A stretch of DNA of 64,000 nucleotides, from NCBI RefSeq assembly GCF_011764505.1, contig NZ_AP022839.1:479001-543000 (forward strand). The letters run 5' to 3'. Positions 53,783 through 63,660 of the stretch are shown one piece after another. Every line of letters begins with the position of its first letter. Positions within the stretch are counted from its first letter, which is position 1. Source of the stretch: Legionella antarctica (GTDB lineage Bacteria > Pseudomonadota > Gammaproteobacteria > Legionellales > Legionellaceae). A program made the position numbers and the translations under genes. The notes under the pieces were generated by a model. The model made no database searches, was not told the origin of the DNA, and saw only the letters and a program-made list of their open reading frames with translations.

Positions 53783-55066
53783 CTAAACTATCGGGCTGTT
53801 ATCAAACTCTTCAGGTTTAAATTGTGACAGGTATTTAGTTAAACTGAGTTGTATGGTTGAGGTAATTCCATAGTGGTTTTTTAATAAAACCAAAGTACTC
53901 CAACCCCACCAGCTGCTCGTAACTTTTTTATCATAAGGATTGGACAGATCTGTTCTTCTATAGAGTTGTTTATTCACATCGTCCCAGAAAAACATCGGCG
54001 TAATGTCTAAATTATTTTCATCAGTCAACAGATCGACTTGAGGGAGCATTTCTAACACTCTGCTCTGCTCTGGTATTGCTCCAGAATTATAAGCATCAAA
54101 TACTTCATCAGCTGATTGTTGCAAAGTTTTTAATAGCATTTGTTGGTTTAATTGATTCATTGGGTTGAAATAGGAAAAATCACCATAGACTATCCAGTGG
54201 TCGCCCAAGGCATTGTGTACGTGTAAACCGTATTTATTTTCTTCGTTATGCATGTAGCTGGCTAACAAAGATCCGAGTACTGCAGGACTCACCTTATTTT
54301 TTAATTCTCCTCTAGGGGTTCTTAAATGTCCTGCTGCAAAATGATCTGATAAATAATGAGCAGCAAAAGCTTCCATTGCATAAGCAATCTCCAAGTCAGA
54401 ACGGTCCCCTGTTTTTTGAGCTTTTAAAGCCTGTTGCAGGGCAACTTGATGTCCAGCTTTATAGGCATTAATATCATTGGGCGAAAAGTGATCGTAATTT
54501 TCCATTGCCAAGAGTAAATATCGACCTGGATAGAGCCACCATCCATAGGTTGTGCATCCTCCGCCAGTAATACAGTTCACTTGTCGACCGATTTCGTTTC
54601 CTAATCGCTTATATATTTCTTCAGCAGTTTCACCTTTTTCGATACTTGCTTCAATTTCACGTATTTCGTTCTGGATTACCAAAGTGAGTTCCGTAACTTC
54701 ACCGACGGCAGCAAAGCTTTTTGCAAATGTTTTAAAGGCCTCTTTAAATCGTAATTTTTTTTCATTTTTATCAAGACCATAACTGATGGGTTTTCCCAAA
54801 ACTCCATAAAGATCCCCTAAGCTGATAATGTCGCCAAAGGTCAGGATTAAACCATTTTTTAAATGTAAGGGAATTGCCACTTGAGATGGTTGGGTTACAT
54901 CAAATTTAAGTGCTATTTGTTGTCCTATAGCCCAATGTTCTGATAATGCAAAGCCTGATGAAGAGTAGGCATGAGTTATTGGGGAAGAGCATAATCCCCA
55001 GCAAAGTAACAAAATGGAGTTGAAAGTTGCAGCCAAGGATAAATATGTTCTCATCGTGTGCCTCAT
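53783..55066 (-). CDS. plcB: PlcB-like phospholipase C/secreted zinc hydrolase
   Basis: Known: Legionella PlcA and PlcB are type II-exported phospholipases C that act on phosphatidylcholine or phosphatidylglycerol. Seen: 427 residues. Signal peptide at about 5-35 (MRTYLSLAATFNSILLLCWG, LCSSPITHAY). The mature part has the PC-PLC-like His/Asp pattern: a first ALSEHWAIGQQIA segment, YLLLAMENYDHFSPNDIN, and AFAAHYLSDHFAAGHLRTP with three His/Asp metal candidates. The size and its place upstream of the uppS-bamA cluster match the L. pneumophila plcB position as I recall it. Its start overlaps the stop of the oxidoreductase gene (TAATG). Confidence 0.75.
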   Translation of the reverse strand: MRHTMRTYLSLAATFNSILLLCWGLCSSPITHAYSSSGFALSEHWAIGQQIALKFDVTQPSQVAIPLHLKNGLILTFGDIISLGDLYGVLGKPISYGLDKNEKKLRFKEAFKTFAKSFAAVGEVTELTLVIQNEIREIEASIEKGETAEEIYKRLGNEIGRQVNCITGGGCTTYGWWLYPGRYLLLAMENYDHFSPNDINAYKAGHQVALQQALKAQKTGDRSDLEIAYAMEAFAAHYLSDHFAAGHLRTPRGELKNKVSPAVLGSLLASYMHNEENKYGLHVHNALGDHWIVYGDFSYFNPMNQLNQQMLLKTLQQSADEVFDAYNSGAIPEQSRVLEMLPQVDLLTDENNLDITPMFFWDDVNKQLYRRTDLSNPYDKKVTSSWWGWSTLVLLKNHYGITSTIQLSLTKYLSQFKPEEFDNSPIV

Positions 55067-56490
55067 TAGAAATAAGATAAAAATTGAACCAGTTTTTTTA
55101 CCTTGCTGGAAAACAGCTTGGGTGTATAAAACTGACTGGCTACTCGTTTACTTAGTTCACTTAACGTTGGGTAAGCAGCAGTGGTGTCAGTAAACGTTCT
55201 TAACGTTTTCCCTTCTCGAATGGCTATTACCCATGGAAACAATAACTCTCCTGCCCCATGACCAACTATGGTGACCCCAAGTATTCTACCTTTGGGAGTG
55301 GCAATGACTTTAATAAAGCCTGTGGTGTTTTGATCAGTTTGTGCTCTGTCATTACTCGAGTAATCTGACTTTAATACGATATGACTGATACCGGTTGCAG
55401 TGCACAATGACAGACTTTTACCTACATGTGCCAGTTCTGGCTCCGTGTATGTTACCCAGGGGATTGCTGTTTCGTCCATCTTTGCGGGGAGCTTAAATGC
55501 TATATTGCGCAATACAACACCCGCATGACTATTAGCTACATGAGTAAATTGAAACGCTCCGGCAACATCCCCAATGGCATAGATTTGTTTATTTGTAGTA
55601 CGTAATCGCCGATCAACGATGACTCCTTTTTTATTGAGCTCTATCCCTGCCCGTTCGCAATGAAGCAATTCTGTATTCGGTTTTCTGCCGGTTACAACAA
55701 GCAAGTGAGTTCCTTTGAAATTCAGTTGTGTTCCTTCCCGGTTAGCATGGATCATAATGTGACCCTCGCCATCAGAGCTAATCTGATTTACAGTGACCAA
55801 CTCATTAAGATGAACGCCAGTTTGAATTAACGCCTCTCGGACAATTTCCACAGCCTCAGGATCATCATTCCCTAAAATACTGAGCTCTTCAACTAAAGTG
55901 ACTTTAGAACCCAGCATAGCAAATGCCTGTGCCAACTCGCAACCTATAGGTCCACCACCTAAAATGAGTAGATGAGACGGCAGAGCATTGATACTAAAAA
56001 TGGTTTCATTGGTGTAAAAGCTAATTTCTTTTAACCCGGGAATAGATGGAATATTTGCAGACGAGCCAGTAGCAATGACAAAGTGTTTTGCTTTAATTTC
56101 TTTTGTTCCTGCCCTCAAGGTAGTCTGATCGATAAATTGACCTGTTTCTTGAATTACCTGGACGCCAAGATTTTCAAATCGTTTAACAGAGTCATGAATG
56201 GCAATAGTGGCGATGACTCCTTTGACATGTTGCATCACTATTTTGAAATCAACGGAAGTATCAGGTGGCGATATGCCAAAAGTCTTGCTATGGCGGACTT
56301 GCCAATTTGCTTTGGCTGCTGCGAGTAATGATTTTGAGGGAATACAACCGTAATTCAAGCAGTCACCCCCCATTAACCCTTTTTCAACCAAGACTACATT
56401 AAGACCTAATTGTGAAGCACCTGACGCCAGGCTCAAGCCCCCTGAGCCGGCGCCAATAATTGCCAGATCACACCGAATTAATTGTTTCAT
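55066..56490 (-). CDS. FAD-dependent pyridine nucleotide-disulfide oxidoreductase (mercuric reductase-like)
   Basis: Seen: 474 residues. N-terminal FAD site GAGSGGLSLASGASQLG, redox-active disulfide GGDCLNYGCIPSKSLL, central NAD-binding site GGGPIGCELAQAFAMLGS, FAD site YAIGDVAGAFQFTHVA, and a C-terminal dimerisation domain. The C-terminal active-site segment is AAYPTLSE rather than the H-P-T-x-x-E of dihydrolipoamide dehydrogenase, so this is a reductase of the YkgC/MerA-like branch, not an E3 component. It lies in a three-gene overlap: TVP38 upstream (four-base overlap), plcB downstream (TAATG). Confidence 0.85.
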   Translation of the reverse strand: MKQLIRCDLAIIGAGSGGLSLASGASQLGLNVVLVEKGLMGGDCLNYGCIPSKSLLAAAKANWQVRHSKTFGISPPDTSVDFKIVMQHVKGVIATIAIHDSVKRFENLGVQVIQETGQFIDQTTLRAGTKEIKAKHFVIATGSSANIPSIPGLKEISFYTNETIFSINALPSHLLILGGGPIGCELAQAFAMLGSKVTLVEELSILGNDDPEAVEIVREALIQTGVHLNELVTVNQISSDGEGHIMIHANREGTQLNFKGTHLLVVTGRKPNTELLHCERAGIELNKKGVIVDRRLRTTNKQIYAIGDVAGAFQFTHVANSHAGVVLRNIAFKLPAKMDETAIPWVTYTEPELAHVGKSLSLCTATGISHIVLKSDYSSNDRAQTDQNTTGFIKVIATPKGRILGVTIVGHGAGELLFPWVIAIREGKTLRTFTDTTAAYPTLSELSKRVASQFYTPKLFSSKVKKLVQFLSYF

Positions 56491-57188
56491 GTTGAACCCT
56501 TGATTTTTTTATAGAGTACTGGTGACAGGGAAAGTAGTGCCAATCCAAGCAAGGGTAAAAATAGTTCCGGTGAAAAAATAATTTTTAAATCGGGTGTTTG
56601 TCCCCTTTCGAACAGGTAATTTAAACTCCCTCCAACAGATGAGTAAATCAAAGAACCAGGGATGATACCAAGGAAGGTAGCAAGGATAAAAATTTTTGTT
56701 TCAATACCGAGTAAGGCGGGTACTATGTTTACTACCCAAAAGGGAAAGAGAGGAATTAAACGTAATATGAGCAGGTAAGAAAAAGCATGATGTTTAAAAC
56801 CACGACGCATTCTATTTATCCATTTAGTTGCTCGTTTCGCAACCCAGTCGCTAAAAGCGAATTTCACCATAAGAAATACAAGGGTTGAACCGATAGTCGC
56901 ACTAATGACTACGTATACAGTCCCCCAAATCGGCCCGAATAGAAGGCCGCCAGTCAGGGTGAGAAAGAGGGCGCCGGGTATAGAGGCTGCAATACAAAGG
57001 ATGTAGCCAACCATAAATATCAGAACTGCATAGAAATAGTGGTTATTCGTCCAGGAGATTAATTGTTTGTGATGTAATTTTAAACTCGAGAAGTTTAGAT
57101 ATTGATTTACTCTGAAATAATAGAAAATAAATATTATCAAAGGTAATAGCAGCAATGGCCAAATACGGCGTAGGACACTAAAGGTCAT
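56487..57188 (-). CDS. TVP38/TMEM64 (DedA-like) membrane protein
   Basis: Seen: 233 residues with about five hydrophobic helices. The family block LFLTLTGGLLFGPIWGTVYV followed by VISATIGSTLVFLM, and LRLIPLFPFWVVNIVPALLG then IPGSLIYSSVGGSLNYL are typical of the DedA/TVP38 superfamily, probable lipid transporters of the inner membrane. It begins a minus-strand operon with the oxidoreductase (overlap 56487-56490) and plcB. A link to lipid or envelope handling with plcB is inference. Divergent from uppS. Confidence 0.88.
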   Translation of the reverse strand: MTFSVLRRIWPLLLLPLIIFIFYYFRVNQYLNFSSLKLHHKQLISWTNNHYFYAVLIFMVGYILCIAASIPGALFLTLTGGLLFGPIWGTVYVVISATIGSTLVFLMVKFAFSDWVAKRATKWINRMRRGFKHHAFSYLLILRLIPLFPFWVVNIVPALLGIETKIFILATFLGIIPGSLIYSSVGGSLNYLFERGQTPDLKIIFSPELFLPLLGLALLSLSPVLYKKIKGST

Positions 57189-57364
57189 TAGTTTATCTCC
57201 CTGACGCTATTTATTGACGAGCAGTGATCAATCATTTTGATAATGATTAGCTACCAATAATGGAGTTTTTAAACACCAAGGTCAATCGATTTATTAGCAG
57301 CACTTAAATTTTAGTATTAAAAGGGGTAGACTATGGACCATTTTTGAATGTTGGAAGAGTAGTC

Positions 57365-58081
57365 TTGGATCATAAATTACCTCAGCATATTGCCATAGTT
57401 ATGGATGGCAATGGACGTTGGGCTGAAAATCGTGGTTTGGCGCGCATTGAAGGGCACAAAGCAGGTGTTGAGTCAGTTAAAAAAATGATTAGTTGTTGTT
57501 TGGAAAAAAAAATCCCCTGCCTAAGTTTGTTTGCTTTTAGTTCTGAAAATTGGTCGAGACCTGCTGATGAGGTTAGCTTTCTAATGGAACTATTTTTAGA
57601 GGCGTTGAAGAACGAGTTGGCAGAGTTAAATCAGCACGGTATCCGAATGTATTTTACAGGAGATAGAAGTCTGTTATCTGCCTTACTGCAAAAACAAATG
57701 CATGAAGCGGAGAAATTGACTCAGAACAATCAGCAATTAATTTTGAATGTGGTAGTTAATTATGGTGGGAAGTGGGATATAGTTACTGCTGCAAAAAAAA
57801 TGACTCAAGCTGTAGTTAACGGTCAGCTTACTATGGATGATATTAACGAAGAAGTTTTTGCTCAATTCCTGGATACCAGGGTTTTGCCAGAACCTGATCT
57901 CTTTATACGAACCAGCGGCGAATTACGAATTAGTAATTTTTTTCTTTGGCAACTAGCTTATACGGAGCTTTATTTTACAGAAGTACATTGGCCAGACTTT
58001 AGTGAACATGAACTTGGTTTGGCATTAGCATCTTTTAGTAAACGGAAAAGACGTTTTGGCCACATTTCTTTATCTAAATAG
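57365..58081 (+). CDS. uppS: Undecaprenyl diphosphate synthase
   Basis: Makes C55 undecaprenyl diphosphate, the lipid carrier for cell-wall and LPS sugars. Seen: the frame opens at TTG 57344; I prefer TTG 57365 ([10 protein letters not shown]..., after GGAAGAG at 57353-57359) because no ATG or GTG is available in frame near the homology start and the spacing is better. 238 residues; cis-prenyltransferase motifs [14 protein letters not shown] (substrate Asp), [26 protein letters not shown], and C-terminal [20 protein letters not shown] and AYTELYFT. First of uppS-cdsA-rseP-bamA. Confidence 0.94.
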   Translation: MDHKLPQHIAIVMDGNGRWAENRGLARIEGHKAGVESVKKMISCCLEKKIPCLSLFAFSSENWSRPADEVSFLMELFLEALKNELAELNQHGIRMYFTGDRSLLSALLQKQMHEAEKLTQNNQQLILNVVVNYGGKWDIVTAAKKMTQAVVNGQLTMDDINEEVFAQFLDTRVLPEPDLFIRTSGELRISNFFLWQLAYTELYFTEVHWPDFSEHELGLALASFSKRKRRFGHISLSK

Positions 58082-58094
58082 CAAGGGTACGCTT

Positions 58095-58892
58095 ATGTTT
58101 ATGCAACGTTTAATCACCTCACTTGTTCTCGTACCCTTGGTCTTGTTACTTCTTTTTTTTGCTCCCGCCTGGTTTTTAGGGGGAGTTACCCTCGTTATTC
58201 TTTTGGCTGCTGGCAGAGAATGCTGGGGTTTAATACCGTTAAATACACTGGCTGTTCAAATCGGTTATCTCGTTCTTATCATAGTGGGTTTGTGGGTTTG
58301 CGGTTCTCTGTTTCCTTATTGGTTGATTCTGGGATTAGTGGTTTGGGTTTTCAATTGTATTGCCATATTAACCTTTCCCAATTCACAGCGTTATTGGGGC
58401 AATCCCGCTGTAGTGGCCGGGGTTTGTTTCCTGCTATTACCTTTGTTTCTTCAAACTCTTATTCATCTCTATTATCTACCTCAAGGTAAAACCTTGCTTG
58501 TTTACTTGCTTTTTTTAATTTGGGCTTCCGATATAGGTGCCTATCTCACTGGAAAGCGTTTTGGAACACATAAATTAATTCCGCAAGTTAGTCCTGGCAA
58601 ATCATGGGAAGGAGTGTTAGGGGGCTTTATTTTAGCGATGGTTGTTGCGGTAATCGGTCTTATTTATTTTAAACCGAACTGTATTGTTTGTTGGCTTGGC
58701 TTAGCGATGGTGACCGTGGTCATTTCGATTTTTGGTGATTTATTCATCAGTATATTAAAACGCCGTTGTCACTTAAAAGATACAGGGACTCTTATCCCGG
58801 GCCATGGAGGTATCCTTGATCGTTTGGACAGTTTGATTGCTGCTCTGCCTTTATTCTATTTTGGATTAACTTATATACCGTTAGGAGTCTAG
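58095..58892 (+). CDS. cdsA: Phosphatidate cytidylyltransferase
   Basis: Makes CDP-diacylglycerol for phospholipid synthesis. Seen: 265 residues from ATG 58095 (AAGGG at 58083-58087; longer in-frame reading from 58056 overlaps uppS). Seven or eight hydrophobic helices and the C-terminal CDS signature SPGKSWEGVLGGFIL, then SIFGDLFISILKRRC and KDTGTLIPGHGGILDRLDSL, all present. Starts 13 bases after uppS stop. Confidence 0.95.
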   Translation: MFMQRLITSLVLVPLVLLLLFFAPAWFLGGVTLVILLAAGRECWGLIPLNTLAVQIGYLVLIIVGLWVCGSLFPYWLILGLVVWVFNCIAILTFPNSQRYWGNPAVVAGVCFLLLPLFLQTLIHLYYLPQGKTLLVYLLFLIWASDIGAYLTGKRFGTHKLIPQVSPGKSWEGVLGGFILAMVVAVIGLIYFKPNCIVCWLGLAMVTVVISIFGDLFISILKRRCHLKDTGTLIPGHGGILDRLDSLIAALPLFYFGLTYIPLGV

Positions 58893-58918
58893 TCTCTTGT
58901 GTATTAACTTTGGATAGT

Positions 58919-60274
58919 ATGATGCTTATAACCCTTTTGTATTTTCTATTAGCTTTATTATTGCTGGTTATTGTGCATGAGTATGGCCATTTTCAGGTTG
59001 CACGTTGGTGTGGTGTCAAAGTATTACGTTTTTCTTTTGGCTTTGGAAAGATAATTGCTCGCTGGCACGATAAAAGAGGAACTGAGTATGCCTGGTCGCT
59101 GATTCCCTTGGGTGGCTATGTTAAAATGCTTGATGAATCTGAAGGGGAAGTCGATGAGAAAGAAAAGCATTTGGCATTTAATAATCAATCCGTATGGGTG
59201 CGCATCGCCATTGTATTGGCAGGTCCTTTGTTTAATTTTATTTTTGCTTTTATCGCATTGTGGTTGGTTCTAGTTATTGGAATGCACTCTTTAGCGCCGA
59301 TGATTGAGTCGGTGAAGCCCAATAGCATTGCTGCAAAAGCTGGTTTGACACCAAAAGAAGAAATTATTGCGCTTAACGATGTCAAGATAAACAGTTGGCG
59401 AGACTTTCAGTATGCAATGATGCCTTTAGTTGGTTCTCGGGAAACAGTTCGTTTAACGGTTAAGTCTTTAGTCGATGGGCATCAAACGACAGTCTCTCTT
59501 CCTTTAGTTAACTGGAAATTGGATGATAAACGACCTGATCCCCTTAACAGTTTGGGAATAGAACCATTTATTCCAAGTGTCCCCCCGGTGGTTGGTGAAG
59601 TAGTACGTGACTCCCCAGCTGAAAAAGCCGGATTGCAGGTTGCTGATAAAATTTTAAGCGTTGATGGTAAGTCTTTTGATGATTGGCTGTTTTTAGTTGA
59701 TTATGTTCGACAACGTCCTAATACCCTGTTAACTCTTCTAATCAAAAGAAATGGAGCTGACCAGACCATTAAATTACTTACTGGCAGTCAACAAAATAAA
59801 GGTAAGCATGAGGGGTTTATTGGGGTTCGTTCACAGAAAGTAGATTGGCCAGCCCACTGGTTACGTTTAGAGCGCCAGGGCCCCATGGAAGCGATTGGTA
59901 CCGCTTTTAAGCAAACCATCCATCTTACAGGAACAACATTTACTCTAATGGGTCGACTGGTAACTGGGAAATTGGGTTTAAACAGTATTAGTGGTCCAGT
60001 AGGGATAGCTCAGGGAGCAGGTGATTCAGGCCGTGGTGGATTAGTATCATATCTGTTTTTCCTGGCTTTAGTAAGTATCAGCCTGGGAGCTTTGAATTTA
60101 TTGCCCATTCCTATGCTGGATGGAGGACATCTGTTGTATTATGCGTTCGAAATTATCAGACGCAAACCGTTATCTGATGGAGTAAAATCCATAGGTATTT
60201 ATATTGGTATATTTCTCTTGGTCGCCTTAATGTTTGTAGCACTTACTAACGATATCTCGAGATTAACGGGTTAG
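58919..60274 (+). CDS. rseP: RseP, site-2 intramembrane zinc metalloprotease
   Basis: Known: cleaves the anti-sigma factor RseA and clears signal peptides in the membrane. Seen: 451 residues from ATG 58919 (a TTG at 58910 would add three). Active-site HEYGH at about 20-24, a second metal motif in the C-terminal NLLPIPMLDGGH (the L-D-G motif), and two PDZ domains between (about 110-190, 200-280, with GLTPKEEIIALNDVKINSWR and GLQVADKILSVDGKSF). About four TM helices. No dxr gene sits between cdsA and rseP here. Confidence 0.95.
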   Translation: MMLITLLYFLLALLLLVIVHEYGHFQVARWCGVKVLRFSFGFGKIIARWHDKRGTEYAWSLIPLGGYVKMLDESEGEVDEKEKHLAFNNQSVWVRIAIVLAGPLFNFIFAFIALWLVLVIGMHSLAPMIESVKPNSIAAKAGLTPKEEIIALNDVKINSWRDFQYAMMPLVGSRETVRLTVKSLVDGHQTTVSLPLVNWKLDDKRPDPLNSLGIEPFIPSVPPVVGEVVRDSPAEKAGLQVADKILSVDGKSFDDWLFLVDYVRQRPNTLLTLLIKRNGADQTIKLLTGSQQNKGKHEGFIGVRSQKVDWPAHWLRLERQGPMEAIGTAFKQTIHLTGTTFTLMGRLVTGKLGLNSISGPVGIAQGAGDSGRGGLVSYLFFLALVSISLGALNLLPIPMLDGGHLLYYAFEIIRRKPLSDGVKSIGIYIGIFLLVALMFVALTNDISRLTG

Positions 60275-60467
60275 GACTCTGGAAAGAATGAAATGACTTG
60301 AGTTTTTTTTGCCCTTTTGGCTGTAAGTTACTCGTTTTTGATTGAGTAATAATGGGACATTTATTGGCTTATTGACCTGTTGCAATTGAAGCGCGTGTCA
60401 AGGTCGCAACTGGGTTTGGAATAAGGGTAATAAGGTGATTAAAATAGCATATTAGGGATAGAGAAAC

Positions 60468-60496
60468 TTGACAGCTGTTTCTACTTCCTATAAAAG
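60468..60496 (+). promoter_or_regulatory. Candidate sigma-70 promoter upstream of bamA
   Basis: TTGACA at 60468-60473, a 17-base spacer and TAAAAG at 60491-60496 (or TATAAA at 60489 with 15 bases), about 72 bases before the bamA ATG. The 294-base gap after rseP (60275-60568) holds no gene, which supports a separate promoter here. Confidence 0.45.
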
Positions 60497-60568
60497 GGTT
60501 TCAATTTTTGGCGTGACTGAATCGATTTTCAATTCAGGAATGCACGTAGTACTGGACGTAAAATAATA

Positions 60569-62881
60569 ATGAAAAAAGTTGGTAATAAATTAATTTTAGG
60601 TGTTTGTTGTTCTACTCTTTTAGCATGGTCTGCACAGACTATAGCTGAAGGTGGATTTATTGTTCGTGGTATCAAAGTTACCGGCTTGCAAAGAGTATCC
60701 ACCGGAACAGTATTAAATTACATCCCTGTTCAGGTTGGTGAGGAAATTAGCCCAGGCTCAACTGGACAGATCATCAGAACTTTATACGATACAGGCTTTT
60801 TTCAATCTGTGACGCTGGAACGGCAAGGCAACGTATTAATTGTTAATGTGGTAGAAAGGGCGACTATCGGAAGTATCACCGTAGTGGGAAATAAAGAAAT
60901 TCCCGCTGATAAAATGAAAGCTTTTCTCAAAGAAATGGGATTAGCTAAAGGTCGAGTATTTCAAAAGTCTTCTTTAGAGCGTCTGGAGAAAGAGCTAAAG
61001 CAAGCTTATACCGCCAGAGGAAAATACAATTCACGTATTGAAACCAGAGTGAACTCTTTAACTGACAATAGAGTAGGTATAACGGTTACTGTTTCAGAAG
61101 GAAGAGTCTCGCGAATTAGAGAGATAAAAATAATTGGTAATCACGATTTTTCAACTAACGAACTACTTCCTGAATTTGCATTAACAACGAGCAATGTCTT
61201 TACGTATTTCACTAAAAAAGATCAATATTCCAAAGCAGGGATGGATGCTTCTTTGGAAGCTTTGCGTTCCTTCTATTTGGATAGAGGCTATTTAAAATTT
61301 AATGTGGTTTCATCACAGGTATTATTGTCTCCGGACAGAAAAGACGTTTATATCAATATCCATATTGAAGAAGGACCTCAATACCGTTTTTCGGGCTATG
61401 CATCAGCGGGTAAAACGATATTGTCCAAAGAAAAAATAGACTCTTTAGTTCAGGTTAAAAAAGGGGATGTATTTTCCCGTAAAAAAGTGACTGAATCAAT
61501 TTCAGCGATTGGTCTGGCTTTGGGAGACGTAGGCTATGGTTTCCCAGCAATAAGTGCTGATCCTCGAATAGATGAGGACAATAAAACAGTATTTATCACG
61601 TTCATGGTAGAGCCGGGTCGTCATGTTTATGTTCGTCGAATTAATTTTCATGGTAATACCAAAACGGGTGACTTTGTTTTACGGAGTATGATTCGTCAGG
61701 ATGAGGGTGGATTATTATCATTACATAATATTAAAGAATCAGAACGACAATTACGTTTACTGGGTTATATAAAAAATATTGATGTTAAAACAAGTCCTGT
61801 AGCCGGAACGAACAATCAGGTTGACCTGGATGTACAGGTAGAAGAGGCACCTTCTGCCGAGGCCAGCGCCTCGATAGGATATGGTACTAATGGTTACCAA
61901 TTTAACACATCAGTGACTCAACATAATTTCATGGGTTCAGGTCGCTCCATGGGGGCTTCTTTTAATGCCACCAAGTGGGGACAGGATTATTCTTTGAATT
62001 ACTATAATCCCTTTTATACAGAAACCGGCATTGGTCGCGGGGCAAGTCTGTATTACTCTAAGATTGATCCTCAAAACCTTAATGTGAGTACATTTAGTTC
62101 TGATCGTTATGGTTTTGATGTCAGTTATAATTTTCCTCTTGGAGAAGCAAGTAGTTTTCAATTAGGTTATGGATATCAGGATGTAAATATCAAAACAGTC
62201 GGTCCTGTAATCCCCATTCAAAATTTTGTTAATTTATTTGGTTCGCATTTTCAAGAGGTTCGCTTGACTTCTGGTTGGAGTAGAAACAGCTATGATCAAC
62301 TACCTTACCCAAACCGAGGTATAAATCAGCAAGCGATTGCAGTTGTTGCCTTGCCTGCAGCATCACAATCATTAACTTATTATAAAGGTTCTTATCAAGC
62401 ACACGCTTATTATCCTTTGGGTCGCGGATGGATATTTTCTATTTTAGGGAACATAGGTTATGGAAATACATTCGAAAGTAACGGCCTTCCATTTTTTGAA
62501 AACTACTATGCGGGTGGAACGGCGACACCGGGTCAGGTTCGCGGCTATGACAGCTTCTCTTTGGGTCCAATAGATAATTTTGGGAATGCTATTGGTGGTA
62601 ACTTCCTGGTTAATGGAAGTGCGGGTCTTATTCTACCTTTTCCATTAAGCCGAGATAATATAAGGACTACAATTTTTGCGGATGCGGGTAACGTCTTTTC
62701 CAGAGCGACTCCTGCAGCTTTAACTGGAGTTTTCGAAGGTCCATTACGATATTCAGCGGGTGTATCGCTAGAGTGGCGCTCTCCCTTTGGACCACTGGCA
62801 TTTAGCATTGCCAAGGCCTTAAATCCACAGCCTTTAGATAAAACTCAATATTTCCAATTTGCCTTATCTTCAGGATTTTAG
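60569..62881 (+). CDS. bamA: BamA, outer-membrane protein assembly factor
   Basis: Central component of the beta-barrel assembly machine, inserting OMPs in the outer membrane. Seen: 770 residues. Signal peptide (MKKVGNKLILGVCCSTLLAW, then SAQTIA), five POTRA domains at about 25-420 (first with FIVRGIKVTGLQRVSTGTVL, later AKGRVFQKSSLERLEKEL and VKKGDVFSRKKVTESI), then a 16-strand barrel with loop 6 RGYDSFSLGPID (V-R-G-Y/F family pattern) and the C-terminal strand ending QYFQFALSSGF with Phe. Followed by skp and lpxD as in E. coli. Confidence 0.96.
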   Translation: MKKVGNKLILGVCCSTLLAWSAQTIAEGGFIVRGIKVTGLQRVSTGTVLNYIPVQVGEEISPGSTGQIIRTLYDTGFFQSVTLERQGNVLIVNVVERATIGSITVVGNKEIPADKMKAFLKEMGLAKGRVFQKSSLERLEKELKQAYTARGKYNSRIETRVNSLTDNRVGITVTVSEGRVSRIREIKIIGNHDFSTNELLPEFALTTSNVFTYFTKKDQYSKAGMDASLEALRSFYLDRGYLKFNVVSSQVLLSPDRKDVYINIHIEEGPQYRFSGYASAGKTILSKEKIDSLVQVKKGDVFSRKKVTESISAIGLALGDVGYGFPAISADPRIDEDNKTVFITFMVEPGRHVYVRRINFHGNTKTGDFVLRSMIRQDEGGLLSLHNIKESERQLRLLGYIKNIDVKTSPVAGTNNQVDLDVQVEEAPSAEASASIGYGTNGYQFNTSVTQHNFMGSGRSMGASFNATKWGQDYSLNYYNPFYTETGIGRGASLYYSKIDPQNLNVSTFSSDRYGFDVSYNFPLGEASSFQLGYGYQDVNIKTVGPVIPIQNFVNLFGSHFQEVRLTSGWSRNSYDQLPYPNRGINQQAIAVVALPAASQSLTYYKGSYQAHAYYPLGRGWIFSILGNIGYGNTFESNGLPFFENYYAGGTATPGQVRGYDSFSLGPIDNFGNAIGGNFLVNGSAGLILPFPLSRDNIRTTIFADAGNVFSRATPAALTGVFEGPLRYSAGVSLEWRSPFGPLAFSIAKALNPQPLDKTQYFQFALSSGF

Positions 62882-62931
62882 AAGCGCTAAAGAGGTTTCT
62901 GAAAACAACTGCTTCATCCTGAGGCAAGAGA

Positions 62932-62990
62932 ATCTGCAAAAGCTCATTTGCTTATTTTATAATCAGCTTTTGCAGATATATTTTTTTTAA
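62932..62990 (+). terminator. Intrinsic terminator after bamA
   Basis: ATCTGCAAAAGCT (62932-62944) pairs perfectly with AGCTTTTGCAGAT (62965-62977), 20-base loop, followed by ATATTTTTTTT. Strong 13-base stem with a T tract, so most bamA transcripts probably end here before skp, unless a promoter lies between 62990 and 63144. Confidence 0.88.
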
Positions 62991-63144
62991 GGTGCTTGTC
63001 AACAGAACCAATATAAGCAACATTATTCACAAATAATTTACAGTTTTTGGTAAGTTTTAGGGAATTGTTGAAAACTAACGCTGTACATATCGCAACCTTT
63101 TTCGAATTGTGCTAGCATCACGATCTTTACATTAGGAGATAATT

Positions 63145-63645
63145 ATGAAGCGTATTAGTGCGGTCTTAGTCGCATTGGTTATTAGTTTATTTGGCACAAG
63201 TTTATTTGCTGATTGGGCAAAAATAGGCGTGGTTGATTTACAAAAAATCATGCAGACTTCTACCCAAATGAAGGCTATTCAACAAAAGCTGGAAAAAGAA
63301 TTTAAGCCTCGTCGTGACAAATTGGTTGCAGTGGAAACAAGCCTGAAAAGCGATATGGAGAAATTCAAGCGCGACAGCACTATTATGAGTGCTACTCAAA
63401 AGAAAGAGCTGGAAAAGAAAATAGTTGCCTCACAACAACAATTTGAACGAGATGGACAACAGTATCAGCAAGAATTAAGTACTGCTCATAATGAAGCAAT
63501 GGAAGGTTTGTATTCCAAAGTTCGCGGTGCGATCGGTAAAATTGCCAAAGATGAAAAATACGACATTATTGTTCAGAAAGATGCTGCTCCATTTAGCTCT
63601 GAAGCTCTTGATGTTACTGATAAAGTTATCAAAGCAATTAACTAG
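63145..63645 (+). CDS. skp: Skp/OmpH periplasmic chaperone
   Basis: Trimeric periplasmic chaperone that holds unfolded OMPs before BamA. Seen: 166 residues. Signal peptide (MKRISAVLVALVISLFGTSL, then FA), IGVVDLQKIMQTSTQMKAIQ at the N terminus of the mature part, long Lys/Glu-rich coiled arms at about 45-135, and a C-terminal YDIIVQKDAAPFSSEALDVT. GGAG at about 63136 before ATG 63145. Followed 15 bases later by lpxD. Confidence 0.94.
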   Translation: MKRISAVLVALVISLFGTSLFADWAKIGVVDLQKIMQTSTQMKAIQQKLEKEFKPRRDKLVAVETSLKSDMEKFKRDSTIMSATQKKELEKKIVASQQQFERDGQQYQQELSTAHNEAMEGLYSKVRGAIGKIAKDEKYDIIVQKDAAPFSSEALDVTDKVIKAIN

Positions 63646-63660
63646 TCTGGCGAAGATGAG

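Noticed and set aside
55066..56490. Calling the disulfide oxidoreductase dihydrolipoamide dehydrogenase
   Set aside because: The C-terminal catalytic HPTxxE is replaced by AAYPTLSE, and no 2-oxoacid dehydrogenase genes are near.
57344..57364. Using TTG 57344 as the uppS start
   Set aside because: No ribosome site at the right distance, and the extra seven residues have no family support; TTG 57365 follows GGAAGAG better, though 57344 cannot be excluded.
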